Source: Cercis canadensis (taxonomy: Eukaryota; Streptophyta; Magnoliopsida; Fabales; Fabaceae). Taken from it: DNA of 64,000 bases. Shown one piece after another: positions 49,529 through 62,629 of this stretch. A program made the position numbers and the translations under genes. Position 1 is the stretch's first letter. Each line of letters opens with the position of its first letter. The notes beneath the pieces were generated by a model, which was not told where the DNA came from, did no database searches, and was given only the letters and a program-made list of their open reading frames with translations. The stretch covers positions 412,126 through 476,125 of the forward strand of contig QAOA01005024.1 in NCBI GenBank assembly GCA_003255065.1, written 5' to 3'.

Positions 49529-52500
49529 ATGGCTCTCGATGATGACAGAGCATCTTCCTCAAATTCTTCTTTCAGTTCAGCCACACTATGGAAGTTTCAC
49601 GTTTTCTTAAGTTTTAGGGGTCCAGACACACGAAAAAGTTTTACAGACTTCTTACATGCTACTTTGCAAAGAAAGGGAATCATCACTTTCAGGGATGATG
49701 AACAACTTGAGAGAGGAGAAGTTATTTCTGAACAACTCCTTAAAGCCATTGAAGAATCTCTTTTTGCAATAGTTGTTCTCTCCCCCAAATATGCCTCTTC
49801 CACTTGGTGTTTGGATGAGCTCCAGAAAATTCTTGAATCTAGAAAAGTGTTGGGCAGAGAAGTTTTCCCTATCTTCTATGATGTAGAACCCTCTGATGTA
49901 AGGGACCAAAAGGGAATTTTTGGTGAAGCTTTCAGAAAACATGAAGAAAGATTTAGAGAAGACAAAGACAAAGTTGAAAGATGGAGAACTGCCTTAACAG
50001 AAGTTGCCGGTTTATCTGGATGGGACTGCAAGAATAGGTAATTTTCTTGCCATCGTTTAGGTAATATGACTTAAGTAGAATAGCAACGTTGAAAATAATA
50101 GCCCATAAATCAAGTTACAAATTACAATTAATTATTCTGGTTATGTGCCCCAAAAAGTTAACTTTGAGCTCACAGCTGAGCTAGAAAAGTATTGAGCATA
50201 GATTTTGAATTTGTGTAGATGGTGCTAAATATATGATAACCTGTATTGGCTCTTTGTCTTTATTTAGTATTCATATTTAACTCTTCACAATTGTCCTCTT
50301 CATCCATGTAGACACTACACACAACTAATTGAAGAAATTGTAGCTGAAGTATGGAGAAAACTGCAAGCTAAATTGCCATCATTTAATGATGGGCTAGTTG
50401 GAATTGATTCAAGGATGGAAGACATGTTTTCACTTTTAGCCAGAGGATCAGAGGATGTTTGTTTCATAGGAATATGGGGCATGGGCGGTATAGGAAAGAC
50501 AACTCTTGCAAGAGTTTTTTATGAGAGAATCCGCAATGAATTTGAATTTAGTTGCTTTCTTGCAAATGTTAGAGAGATTTCTGGTAAAAGCAGTCATGGT
50601 CTAGTTCAGCTACAAAGAGAACTTCTTTCTCATTTGAAAATAAGAGGCATGGAAATCAAAGATTTATATCAGGGCAAGAAAACAATTAGAAATCTTTTAT
50701 TAAAAAAAAAAGTTCTTCTTGTCCTTGATGATGTAAGCGCTAATAGCCAATTGGAGAATTTGGCTGGAAAGCAAGAATGGTTTGGTCGAGGGAGTAGAGT
50801 AATAATAACAACTAGAGACAGGCACTTGCTTACATCACACGGAATATCAAAAAAGTATGAGATTCAAATCTTAGATAGTGATGAATCCTTTGAACTATTT
50901 TGTCAGAAAGCCTTTAAAGATCAACATGAACAATGTTATCTGGAATTGTCTAAAAATATGGTTCAATATGCTGGAGGCCTCCCATTAGCACTCAAAGTGT
51001 TGGGTTCCTTTCTTTGTGGAAGAAGTGTACCTGAATGGGAAAATGCTCTCGACAAGCTTAGAAAGGTTCCACATAGAGATATTATACGTACACTTCAAAT
51101 AAGCTATGAAGCATTAGATGATGTTGAAAAGAATATATTTTTGGATATAGCTTGCTTCTTTAAGGGGATGGACAAAGGTAAGGTGACACATATATTGGAA
51201 ATATGCGACCTTTATCCAATTATTGGAATAAATGTTTTGGTTGAGAAGTGCTTGCTAACTGAATATTATGAGTACGGTGAATGGTGTTTGGGGATGCATG
51301 ATATGCTTCAAGAAATGGGTAAGAATATTGTTATTCAAGAATCAGTTAATGATGCGGGAAAACGCAGTAGGTTGTGGTTGCAAGAGGATGTTGATCATGT
51401 ATTGACAAAAAATAAGGTAAGAAACTGCTTTATTTTGTTGCTGCATTCATGCTGTTATATATTTTTCTTGTTGCCCTATGAATTTTAATTGAATTTATAC
51501 CTTCACTATCATACCTCATGTTATTCTCACAACTAATTTTCTCTCTTTATTAGGGAACTAAGGTTATTCAAGGCATAGTTCTGGATTCACGTAGGCCATA
51601 TGAAGCACATTGGGATCCTGATGCCTTCTCAAAGATATGTAATCTTAAAGTGTTGAAGTTAAATAGTTTGAATACTCTGCTTGGTCTCAATTGTCTTTCA
51701 GAGGGATTAAGATATCTTGAATGGAAGGAATTTCCTTTAAAAGAATTGCCACTTGGTATTCAACTTGATGAACTTGTTGAACTTATAATGCAACATAGCA
51801 AAATTAAGCAACTTTGGCATGGAACAATGGTAAAGGCTCTACTTTATCCAGAGCTATTACATAACTTTGATATACATCCTAGTGCAAGACCTTGAATAGC
51901 TGATGAATTATTTTCTCTCTCTTTTTTTTTTTTTTTTTTGATTAGTTTTTCAGAAAGCTGAAGCTCATTGATTTGAGAAATTCTATGGATCTGATTCAGT
52001 TTCCTAGTGTTTCTCGAGTTCCATGTCTTGAATCGTTGGTTCTTAAAGACTGTGTGAATCTTGTTGAGATTGATCAATCTGTTGGACTACACAAGAAGCT
52101 TATGGTACTAAACTTGGCAAATTGTGTAAATCTTAAAATTCTTCCGAGAAAACTGGAAATGGATTCTTTGAAGGAGTTCATTCTTTCAGGCTGTTCGAAA
52201 GTTAAAAAGCTTCCAGAGTTTGGGGACAATATGGAATTGCTGACAGAGCTTAATTTACAGGATTGCAAAAATCTTGTTTGCCTTCCAAAGTCCATTCATA
52301 ATTTGAAATCTCTGAGAATTCTCAATACTTCAGGTTGTTCTAATTTTTCTATGCTGCCAAAGAATTTGGACGAAAATGAGGCTTTGGAGGAGCTTAATGT
52401 GAGTGGAACTGCCATAAGAGAAGTACCTCCCTCCATTGTTCATTTAAAATATCTTAGAAAATTATCCTTAGGTGGACACAAAGAGATGAAATCCAACTCT

Positions 52501-53785
52501 TTGAACTTATCTCTCCCTTCTCAATGGATGTTTTGGAGGCATCCCATTTCCACGGGCATGATATTGCCTCCTGTGTCACGTTTTTCCCTTTTGGAGGAAT
52601 TAGATTTAAGTTATCGTAATCTGAGCGATGAATCGCTTCCTGTTGATCTTGGCTGCTTATCATCATTGAAGGAGTTAGATCTAAGTGGGAATAATTTTAT
52701 TAACCTACCGGCTAGCGGCATTGCTAATCTTTCTAAGCTATATTATCTTAAGTTAGATTGCTGCCCAAGGCTTGAGTCGGTACCTGTGCTTCCTCCACAT
52801 GTAGAAAGATTATATGGAAGAAATTGTGCTTCATGGAAACCATTATCTGATCCAGTAGACCTTTGTGATTTTTTTGCGTCACACCAACAGGTACGTTTGT
52901 CTACATTCATGTCTCTCCAGCTTTTTCATATTCTAACACATGTTGATTGTCCTAATCTTTATTTTTAAGATTTTTTTTGGGTTCTCTTTTTTATTGTTGT
53001 TGACTTCTTCTTGTTGTTTTTTTATTTTTTTTTATTTTAAGACGAGATCTCGGTTTGCACCTTTTTTCATTATTCCAGGGAATGAAATTCCACCATGGTT
53101 CAGCAATCAAAATTACTTTCATATGGAGATACGTTCATTATTTCAGTGGGAAACAGTAAATAGAAGGGGCTTCGTTGACACCAGAAGAAGAATTTCATCT
53201 AGTGCTTGTGATTCATTGGTATCAATAATTGTAGACATCCCTGATTATTGTCTTTCAAGTGAATGGTGGGGAATTGCTGTATGCCTTGTGTTAGAAAATC
53301 AGTTTTCTTCTCGTTGGGATTTTGCTCCACTTGATTGGATTTGTAAAACTCCCGGAGCTGAATTGCCCGTCCCCTCAGGTAACATACATGAGGGCTGGAT
53401 TGGAGAGTTTAGTGACCCTCACTTGTGTATTTTTTTGCTGAGTGGTAATGAGAGAAATATTCAGCGGCATTTAAGAGGTGACAACAACCAACTTCAATTA
53501 TTATTTTTTGCTGAAGCTATTCCTAATGAGGATGATCTATCTGATGACCCTGGTATGTTGAACATTAGCAAGTGTGGGTGCCGTGTGTTTTGTAAGGAAG
53601 ATTTGGAAGTGTGGGCCGAAGCAATGCGTGGACGGAAGCAAAGTAATAATTTTGAGATCCCTTCCAGCAGTCTCAACATATCAAGAATAAGAGAAATTGT
53701 GGGTGACAGTGAATGCTATGATGGATTTGAGGGAGAATCTGCACATACATCAAATGCAGAAGCAAAGCGAAGAAAACTTGGATAA
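49529..53785 (+). CDS. TNL5: TIR-NBS-LRR-C-JID immune receptor
   Basis: Exons 49529-50037, 50312-51416, 51554-51829, 51946-52890, 53042-53785; about 1192 residues. ATG 49529 follows GAGTTTCA and matches the paralogs; an in-frame ATG at 49505 would add 8 residues. TIR has FRGPDTR and STWCLDEL with the catalytic Glu; it is two residues longer near its end (EDKDKVERW). NB-ARC has GMGGIGKTT, VLLVLDDV, SRVIITTRD, GGLPLALK and MHD. LRR and C-JID complete (IPPWFSNQ, EWWGIAVCLVLEN), tail SNAEAKRRKLG. The last acceptor is TTTTAAG| rather than TTACAG| as in the sisters, preceded by a T-rich tract. Confidence 0.95.
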
Positions 53786-54045
53786 AATATTCTCAGTGAG
53801 TAATCATATACTATTGTAGTGGCAATAACTTGTATATGGTGTCTTCGTGGGGCGCAACCATTTTTTTAAAATATTTTATGGAAATATCTTCCTGAATTCG
53901 CAACAAGTATGGGATGTTTTCTTCTGTTCAGTATTTTCTATCTTTGTCTCTACGAAAAGACAATTTTCACAAAAGCACCTATATTCTTTATACTATTACT
54001 GCAAAAGAGGAGAAAATAAATATATTTTTAATTCGAAAGCATAGG
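53786..54045. other. TNL5 3' flank, no gene
   Basis: 3' UTR region collinear with TNL4 up to the foldback insertion. No coding sequence. Confidence 0.6.
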
Positions 54046-54055
54046 CCTATTTTTT

Positions 54056-54543
54056 GGTTCATTGACTTGGAAATTACATTTCAGAAACAAAGTTATACAT
54101 TTATAACACTTTTTAATTTAATTATTTAAATATTACAATTTTTAAAAAATTAAAAAAAAAAATCAGATAAGTAGGAACCACTGGCAGCTGGCATGTCCAG
54201 TCTTCATAATGCATTTGCTTTTGTTGTTTATTTCTACAATGTATAAAAGCTGAAAAGGTGGTGCTTTTGTTGTTTATTTCTAAAACGTATAAAAGCTGAA
54301 AAGGTGGTGCTTGGTTTTGTTTCTTCTTTCATTGGGTGGGCAATGGGAAGGCCAGACATACCAGTAGCCACGTGGCGCGTTTGGTGGGGACACGTTGTGT
54401 GGCAGTTGGCATGTTCAATGATCTCCACATCTTCGAATTTTTATTTTTATTTTTTGAAAATAATAATATTTAGGTAATTAAGTTAGAAAGTGTTATAGAT
54501 GTGTAATTTTATTTCTAAAATGTAATATCCAAGTCAATGAACC
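54056..54543. mobile_element. Foldback element with about 100-bp inverted ends (488 bp)
   Basis: Ends GGTTCATTGACTTGG and CCAAGTCAATGAACC are perfect inverted repeats; similarity between the arms extends about 100 bases. It is flanked by CCTATTTTTT (54046-54055) and CCTACTTCTT (54544-54553), an imperfect 9-10-bp duplication. The corresponding sites in TNL1 and TNL3 flanks (CATAGGC..CTTCTTACA) are uninterrupted. Inside is a tandem repeat of about 46 bases (54218-54309) ending CTGAAAAGGTGGTGC. No coding sequence; a MULE-like MITE is the best guess. Confidence 0.82.
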
Positions 54544-54553
54544 CCTACTTCTT

Positions 54554-55740
54554 ACATTACATCTTATTTGATGATGCTTGTGTTGAGGTCAGGAAAATTA
54601 GGTCGGGTGATTGGATTTAGGCCAGGTTAAGTTCAAAGTTTGATATGCACAATGAGCATGAGTGAACTAAGATCTGAGTTGAGAATACCTGAACTACGAA
54701 AATCAAGTTAAGTTAAGTTAATCTCGAGTAGGTAGAGTAATAAATTAAGAGAGAGTCCAAAAAAAAGTGATAATATCTGTTGGAAAATGAGTATTTATAG
54801 ATGTATAAAGAATATTTTGGTAATTTTAGTGATTGAGCCAAAATAGGTCAAAAGTGATTTGGACCTTGATAATGGATATAGACATTATTCTTAAGCAATT
54901 TTTTCTTGAAAATATGAGAATAGTTGTTAACATTATATATTTGAAGTTTTTCTAGGCAAGAGAAAAAGGGATTGAGATGCATATATGTGGATATAATATT
55001 CTAGTAATTTGGTCTGAAAAGAAAATAGGCAATGACTTTTTCGTTGGTTGTCTCATAATGTTTTGGTTTTAACATTCTATCTATGTTGAAAGCCTTGTCA
55101 TTATGACGATTGTTCATAATAGAAATTGTTAGGCTTTTTTTTATTTACTTCCTCCAAGTGTATATCAATATTTTTTGCCAAAACAATTAGTTCACGGTTT
55201 GATTTTTAAAATATTGCAAAATAGTATTAAAAAGCCTCAAATATGACAGAAGTAACGTGTAAGATAGAATCTTTGTTTTTTTTTTTTTTTTTTCCAATTC
55301 TATACTGCAACAAAAAGCTATCTACTTTTAGAAAAAAAAAATTCCATCATAAACAATGATACTTTGAAGGAGTTAACTTCCCACAAGCGGAGGGAAAATT
55401 TTAAAAAAGGTGATTGCTAAGTTATACCAGAGAGTAGTATTATTTTATGAGGATCTAGTGAACCATATTTTAAAATTGGTGAGTATTATGCTATTATATC
55501 TTTATGTTACTTTTTTATGCTACACTCTCTAAGTTAGGTGAAATTCAGTGAGACTTATATTGTAATTTTGGTGTCATTTGTGAAGATCTTAAAAAATTGA
55601 GTCACCAGAACACACAGTTCTTTATAAAATATAAGAACAACATAATATAAGAAAATGTGCTAAAAAGTAAACTTAAAAATATTATTTCCTTGCACACTTT
55701 TGTATATCATGTCATTTTTATATTTTATAAAAAAATGTGT
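54554..55740. other. Distal TNL5 3' flank, no gene
   Basis: AT-rich; includes sequence collinear with the TNL4 flank (GTGGATATAATATT, AATTTGGTCTGAAAAG near 54990-55025). No coding sequence. Confidence 0.5.
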
Positions 55741-55748
55741 ATCTTGAT

Positions 55749-55935
55749 TAGGAGTGTAATCAATCTGGTTCAATTCAGTTTTCACCCTCAACTGGGACCG
55801 GACCAGCTAGAAGAAGCTCATTTTGGTTCAATTCGGTTTTTTAGAATTTTTTCAGCAAAATCGAGTCAAACTAAACTAGTTCGATTCAGTCGATTTTCTC
55901 AGTTTCCTCGTATGGCGACATGGGTAGCTGTCAAA
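55749..55935. mobile_element. hAT-like terminus remnant
   Basis: TAGGAGTGTAATCAATC followed by repeated GGTTCAATTCGGTTTT-type words resembles the end style of the hAT in this window (TAGGGGTGTTCAT) and the word at 43286. No partner end or target duplication found. Confidence 0.3.
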
Positions 55936-55942
55936 ATTATTA

Positions 55943-56668
55943 GAGTAAACCTACAATTTGGTCCCTGAAAGATTCGGGTTCGGAAACAGAGAGACTGAGA
56001 GTAAGGGAATGATAACAGAAATAACAGAGAGACAAAGAAAGAACAAAAAGAGAACGATGGAGACAGAGCTAGAGTAAGAGAAATATAAACAAAAGACCAA
56101 AGCAGGGAGAAAGGGAGCAGATCGAGAAAGAGTAATTGAAATTTCAGATTTAATGTGTGGATAATCCTTTTGTCTCCTTAGTTGAGTGGATGGGTTTCTT
56201 GCTTAACCCCTGTAATCTATCTCAATGGCTAAATCTAAGGCCCCTTTGGCATCTTCATGTCACACTCCGCACGTTTCCGAGAGGTTCTGGCCAACAGATA
56301 TGCGCACTAGGCATTCAGCTCTCGCTTGCTGTGGTATATACCTGTGGGGAAGGCAGGAAAACATGACTGGAGGGCTGTGGAATAGATGCCGAGAGTCCTG
56401 CAGTCGGGCCATGAACCCAATAAGAGGGCAACAATGGTTGTGGGTTCACAAAGGGCAACGTGCAGTGGTGTAGGACTGCAAAGCCATAGCCTGTGACAGC
56501 AATGAGGACTTGATGCAAACCTCACTGGCACTTGCTTAAGTGATAATAATCCTCTGTCTCTTTGATGAATCTCTCAAAAAAAAAAAATAATCGTCTTATG
56601 CAAGGGAGAAGAGATGGTTTTTTTTTGAGTAAACCTACAATTTGGTCCCTGAAAGATTCGGGTTCGGA
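55943..56668 (+). repeat. 42-bp direct repeat bracketing a 642-bp segment
   Basis: GAGTAAACCTACAATTTGG through GGGTTCGGA occurs at 55943-55984 and again at 56627-56668. The second copy continues with more TTTGGTCC / CAATTTAGTCCCTGAAAG units. Between them is a purine-rich stretch (55985-56150), an unidentified GC-richer stretch (56157-56520), and a short A run (about 56578). The second copy may be the left end of the MULE that follows, with the first copy a relic of an earlier or nested insertion. Confidence 0.6.
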
Positions 56669-56669
56669 C

Positions 56670-58160
56670 AATTTGGTCCTCCAAAGATGTATAACTACAA
56701 TTTAGTCCCTGAAAGATTAGACATCCATATCAATTTGGTCCTCCGTTATTGTAGTCCGTTAATTGCTTACGGAAGTGATGACGTGGCTCCGTTAATTGTA
56801 CATGTGGCACGTTAGTGACTGAAGTGGCATTTCTATTTGCCAGGTAAGCTGCTGACATGGATTATAAACAAATTGGACCTCAAGCGGTGCCGTTTCTCTC
56901 ATCTGGGTCGACCTTCTTCATCCCCTTCTTCTCCCTGCACTTGGCTGAAGTGCTTCTTGAACCCCATCTCTCACTGAACTTCATCTTCACTGAAGGGTGC
57001 CCAGCTGAGCCAACAAAGCCGAAGAAGCCCCATCCTCCCTAAGCCCCATTCTCCCTAAGACAAAGGACATCGCGAGAACTTCATATCTCGAAGAAGCTCG
57101 TGGTTTATGCCCAGCTCTCTGACCAAGGCCATCGAAATTCCTGTGCCGCAAGAACTCTCTGATTTGGTAAGGCAAATTTTTAAGGGTTAAATTCGTGGTT
57201 AGAGCGTCTTTCATGGTTTTCTATGTGTTAGGGTTTGTCTTTGTATAAATTTCGGTATGTCTCTGGTTTCTCTTAATGCTGCTGTCTTTGTTCCGAGTAA
57301 TTCGCATAGGTGTTGATTCTGTTAATCTAAAGTTGGCATATGTGTTGGGATTTGTCTTTCAATCTGAACCCAAGTGAAATCTGAACCCAAGTGAAGAAGA
57401 TTTTAATCTTTTTGTTTTTTGTTTTTAATTAGATGATGGCATTGAAGCTCAAATCTTTGAGTTTGTCTAAATTACTAAAATCCCTCACTAATAGACCACA
57501 CAATATCTTGGAAAAGCTTTCATCTCAGAAATCATGACCATTTGAGAAAAGAAAAACAAGAAGGTCCTTATTCTTTCTCAACAATCCCACATACTTTGTA
57601 GTGCAGTTGAATGGGTTTTATTAAGCCACTCTAAATTTAAATTTGTGTGATGCATCTTTGTCCTTAAGCTTTCTTGTTCTAGAATTTTGTAATTACTTCA
57701 CCCACCAGCTGTGCACTTAATTTTTTTTTCAATTTATCTTTTTGCCTAAGCTTTATTGTTATGGTTTGTGCTTGTTACCTTGTGAACCATTTATGTCATG
57801 CACACTGCATGTTGAATATAGGGTTGCTGGAGGAGAGTCTTCAATTACATAGCACTCTCTGCCATCTGCTATGCCTTGTAATGCTGTATTTGCATTAGTA
57901 AATTAATTGGTCTGACACCATATCTTAGGAAATGGAGATGTTGAGCAATTGGATCATCATGTTTTTTGTGTATCTGTGGGTTGTAGCATTTGTTTGGGAT
58001 AGTTTAGTCCCTCAGGTTGAGAATGGAATTCATACCCATTTCACATAAATGTTTCAGCTTTTTGGTTTTTTTTTTCCTCAAGATTGTTTCAAACTTTAGA
58101 CTATAATGCGAGTAATAGCCTAACCATTTGCTGAATTGTTGTTTTTACTGTGACAGCATC
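56670..58160. other. Probable 5' region of the MULE, no gene
   Basis: Holds candidate untranslated leader (about 56850-57170, ending before GGTAAGGCA) and intron sequence up to an acceptor GTGACAG just before the transposase ATG at 58161. Short frames here show no recognisable domain. Confidence 0.45.
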
Positions 58161-61117
58161 ATGACCCATTATATTAACTTGGTGCTTCACCATGGGGGTA
58201 AATTTACAGACGATGTTGATATGAGGTATATAGGGGGTGAAGAAGATGTGTGGAATATAGATGTAGATCTAGTTTCCATCCCTGTAATAGATGAGATGTT
58301 CAGGGAGCATGGTTATGACAAGTACTTGGAGTGTTTTTGGTTAATCCCGGGTATGAGTATGAGAGAAGGGCTAAGGCAATTGAAGGGGGATGCAGATGTC
58401 ATTGAGTTGATAGGTGAAGCCTTGAAAACAACAGAAGTAGAGCTCTATTTTTTGCATCCAGTGATAGAAAATCCTATCTTAGTGAATGAGACATTGTTGG
58501 TTGCTTGCTCTAGTGTAGACGAAAAGGATAGGGATGGGGAAGATGAGCACACAGACGATGAATATGTGCGAGAAGTGCTTCGTGAAGAGAACTTGCAGGA
58601 CTCAAATGAGGAAAGAGATGAAGAGAACGAAGACAATGAAGGTGAATGTGAGGGTGAAGGTGAGGATGTAGATGACGAATATTACATCGGTGATCCAGGC
58701 GGTTATTCCTATGACCAACCCTCTGATGTTGATAGTGCAGGTGACATGCCGTATATGCCACCGCCGGAGATGCAATTTGGTATTGATGATGAGCAGGTGT
58801 TAAACGAAGACGTTGAGGTAGATGTACAGCCAAAGAATGTGCCACCAACAGCTGATGGTACAAGTAGCCAGCATGTGAAAAAAAAATACAAGAGACCTAG
58901 AAGAAAAACAGCATACAGGACCTTTGAGGTTTATGAGGATCCATTCATGGGAGATGGTTATGAGACTGAAGAATTGGACACAGCAGCAGAGGACTCCGAA
59001 GAGGACGAAAGGCAGCATCCTGTTAATCCACAATATAATGAGACGGCTGCATTTGGAGAGGTGCATTTTGAGCTTGGCATGGAGTTCTCATCCCTTAATA
59101 TTTTTAAGAAGGCCGTGAAGGACTATACAGTGCATTTGGGGAGAGAAGTTTATTGGATCAAGAACGATAAGAATAGGGCTAAGGCAGTGTGCAATGAGGA
59201 CTGCCCATGGGAGATCTTCTGCTCTTACAGCAATCAGACACGAAGTTTTCAGATCAAGACATTCTCTCCGAACCACAGTTGTGCTAGGCGAACAACAAAC
59301 AAACAAGCAAATAAGATATGGATATCTGAGAAGTTGGTGCCCCACCTTAGAACAAGGCCAGAAATTACAGTGAAAGATGCATGGAAGATCTTGAAGGAGA
59401 ACTATGAATTTGAGGTGGCTGATATGACGGTGTATAGAGCTTTGAAGGTTGCAAGGGATTACATGGAAGGTTCGGAGAAAGTACAGTATGCCAAGTTTTG
59501 GGATTATGCCCATGAACTCAGGAGATGCAACCCTAACTCTTCTGTGTTATTGGGTGTGACCAGATCTTCACCTCAGTCACCGCCGGTGTTTATGCCAAGT
59601 TTTGGGATTATGCCCATGAACTCAGGAGATGCAACCATAACTCTTCTGTGTTATTGGGTGTGGCCAGATTTTCACCTCAGCCAGCACCGGTCTTTAAACA
59701 TTTCTATGTGTGCTTGGATTCATGTAAGAGGGGATTTATGAGAAGCTATAGGCCGCTGATCTGGTTAGATGGTTGTTTTCTAAAACGCTATTATGGGGGA
59801 ACATTGTTGACAACTGTAGCACAGGATGGCAATGAGTCCTTCTATCTAATTGCATATGCAATTGTCGATTTGGAGTCAAATGAGATATAGTCCTGGTTTT
59901 TCACTCTTTTGATTGAGGATATTGGTCATCCACACCACCATGGATACAATTTCATTTCAGACCAACAAAAGGTATGAGCAATCATGTTATGTCATTTTAT
60001 TTTTTTAAATGTCTTAGTTGATTGATTTGGTGTTGAATCGCTTGATTCTGTCTATCTTGTAGGGACTAGTGCCAGCAATGAAGCAGCTACTACCTAGTAG
60101 CTTGGACGAGATCTGCCTGTAATTTGTTTACAAAATCTCAGTGCTACATCAACATGTGTGAACAGTTCAACTCTGAGATTGTCAACTACAAGGTCAAACC
60201 TATTCTTACAATGGGCATGACAGAGAAGATTGAAAAGTACAAAGGTGTGATTTGTCCTAAGGTACAGAACTAGCTTGACTAGACAGGAGAGACAATAGAT
60301 TTTGGACTCCAACATGGGTGGGGGACTCTAATTATGACAAATTTGAGGTTGAGTATAGACCTCTAAACAAGACAATGGTTAATCTGCATGCAAGGAGTTT
60401 TTCTTGTAGAGAATGGGACTTAATTGGCATCCCATGCAAGCATGCATGTGCTGCATTGGCTAGGAAAAGGAAGCCAGTGGAGGAATATGTGCACGAATGG
60501 TACTCCACAGCAATGTGGAAGCAAGCATATGAGTCATTCTTAAGGGCCGTACCAGGTGAAGAATATTGGGCTAAAATAGGGCTTCAAGCAAACCAGCCAC
60601 CACCTTTAAAGAGAGGACCCGGAAGGCCTAAAACATAAAAGAAGAAGACCAATGATCCCCCTGAAGCACCATACGTAGCCAAGCTAAAAAGAAAATATGA
60701 GGATATCAAATGTGAAAAATGTGGCCATCTAGGCCATAATACAAGAACGTGTAAAGGTGGTCTTGTGAAGACAAAGAGGACCAAGAAGACCACAAAACCA
60801 GCAATGCAGGTAGTGTAGTCATCTCAACTTGAAACTCAATCACAGGCCCCAACTGTCTCTTCACAAGAAACAAGTCAACCTGGGCCCCGAGCAAAATTGT
60901 CAGTTAGAAGAAATGTGAGTTAACGTTGATTTCAGCCTTCATATGTTATTGTCTGTTACATCATTTTCACAAAAATGCATATGTTAATTATCACCAATTT
61001 ATACTTTTCAGGTGCAACCGGATCAGCCACCTAATAAGGTCCCCACTAAACTTCAACAGGATGGTGTATCGACGCAAACAACAAGACAACATTCTGTTAG
61101 TAGAGAACCATCCTAGC
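58161..61117 (+). pseudogene. MULE (MuDR-type) transposase pseudogene
   Basis: From ATG 58161 (just after acceptor GTGACAG) the frame encodes a PB1-like N-terminal domain (MTHYINLVLHHGGKF), a long acidic stretch, the MuDR DNA-binding domain (about 59070-59330, with CPWEIFCSYSN and FSPNHSC), and the start of the DDE core (WLDGCFLK near 59765; FISDQQKG at the intron, 59972-60062). It is broken by a 104-bp tandem duplication that shifts frame, a TAG at 59888, loss of much of the DDE core near 60100, further stops near 60270, and a TAG after PAMQVV near 60817. The SWIM finger (CREWDLIGIPCKHAC, about 60405-60455) and zinc knuckle (CEKCGHLGHNTRTC, 60711-60752) are recognisable. Exon remnants continue from about 61012. 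Not functional. Confidence 0.88.
59487..59694 (+). repeat. 104-bp tandem duplication breaking the MULE frame
   Basis: ATGCCAAGTTTTGGGATTAT starts at 59488 and 59592; each unit runs through TTCTGTGTTATTGGGTGTG to CACCGGT.TTT. Because 104 is not a multiple of three, translation after the second unit leaves the transposase frame. Confidence 0.9.
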
Positions 61118-62629
61118 AGCAATTGAAGCCTCAAGGAGGAGGGTGGAACACATGTTTCCAAGTGTTGGACAACCAGGGTCCAGTGGGAGCAAGCACAGCT
61201 AAAGATGGAAAATCATTTTTTGGGGAGTGTTGCATTACGTCTATGCAGATTGTAATGACTGAATTGTTTTACGTGGACTCCAAATTTTATGTATTCTGGT
61301 TATGCTTGGTGTTTTTGATGATTTCCTATAGTGACTTTGGTAGATTCTTTGCTAGAGAAATGTTTCACTATAGGATTCTCTGCTTATTATTGGGTTTATT
61401 TTTACTTGGCAACATTCTTGGTTTTTACTTGAGATGTGAAACTTGTTGTATATGATTTGCTAGGTTTGTGTGGCAATAGAGTAATGGTTGTCACAAATTT
61501 TCTAGGTTTGTGTGGCAGCAGAGTAATGGTAGTGTGAGACTTGTTTAGGTTTGTGTGGCAGCTTTGCTATTTCCTCTCACTTTAAATTTATAAGTGTGAT
61601 GAAGAGGTGCTTGGGCAGCTTTGCTTGGCCAGCTGTTGCAAATTTTTATCAATGGTCTGTATATTTGGTTTACTTTTTCTGTAAGCACTTTCATGCTAAT
61701 TCAATGCTAATTGCTCAACTAATTCATAGGTCATTCATCTTTCCACTACCATCATGATGGAGGGATGCAGTCCACCATATTGCAATGATCTCACAGTGTC
61801 CATCAGTAGTAATTCTTAAAGTCAACAAACTGGGATTTGCACTTTTTAATGACATGTACAGCTTGTGGGGGTTTATAAATGTAACCTTCAATATTGTATT
61901 CTCTTCATGACATGTGATACTAATTCATTAAAGACTGTCATTGATACTTTATGTGGATATGAGGATTCATGATTCCGATTAACAATCTATTTGAGATTGA
62001 GTTATAAAATTCATGTATGATTCAGTTGAAAACTTGATCCATGGGAGATTCATGTTGTATGCCAAGTTTTTGGTCTATATTGTGAAGTGTAGACATGTTT
62101 GGGAATTTTGAAACTGTAATGTCTATTTTGAAGCTATTGATTTGCGATGCCTTCTAGATGAATAGGAATAAATAAATAATAGATGGGACAATGATACCTA
62201 AAAATTGCAACCTAATATTCTAGAACAGCAGGCAAGCAACGTTATAAAAGTAGTCATACATCAAGTGGAGCCGGCATTTTGAGAATATTGGATTATAAAC
62301 TTAGCCTATATGTAGTACTATTTGCGCGTAGCAATATGACAAAGACTTAGGATTATTTTTTTATTTTCTTTCCACTAATGAAAGAGGACTTTTAGTCCAG
62401 AACTTGGTTACAGTTTACCTTTTATTATAAAGAAGTGTAATGTGTTATAGAAAGAGGAAAAAAATATATTATAATAATAAAATCTTTGATACCAAATACC
62501 AAATTTTAGGATGGCAGGACTCAATTTGAGATATCTTGTACTCCATGTCTAAATACCAAATACACAGTAATTTTGTTCGGGAGATAACAGTTGTAATCTT
62601 AGACTTCCACATATAGATATGGACTACCC
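61118..62629. other. Intergenic region, no gene
   Basis: Probably the 3' part of the MULE at first; then TTTGTGTGGCA..AGAGTAATGG units repeated near 61460-61560. No supported coding sequence; no copy of the 42-bp repeat in reverse was found, so the MULE right end is unknown. Confidence 0.45.

Noticed and set aside
5682..53785. Paired (head-to-head) NLR arrangement or integrated decoy domain
   Set aside because: All five TNLs are in the same orientation and no extra domain beyond TIR, NB-ARC, LRR and C-JID is visible.
56857..57042. 61-codon frame with proline-rich end before the MULE
   Set aside because: Low-complexity and followed by splice-like sites; better explained as transposon leader.
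61123..61455. 110-codon frame after the MULE
   Set aside because: Hydrophobic C-terminal half is AT-rich 3' sequence; the start is an internal codon of a decayed MULE exon.
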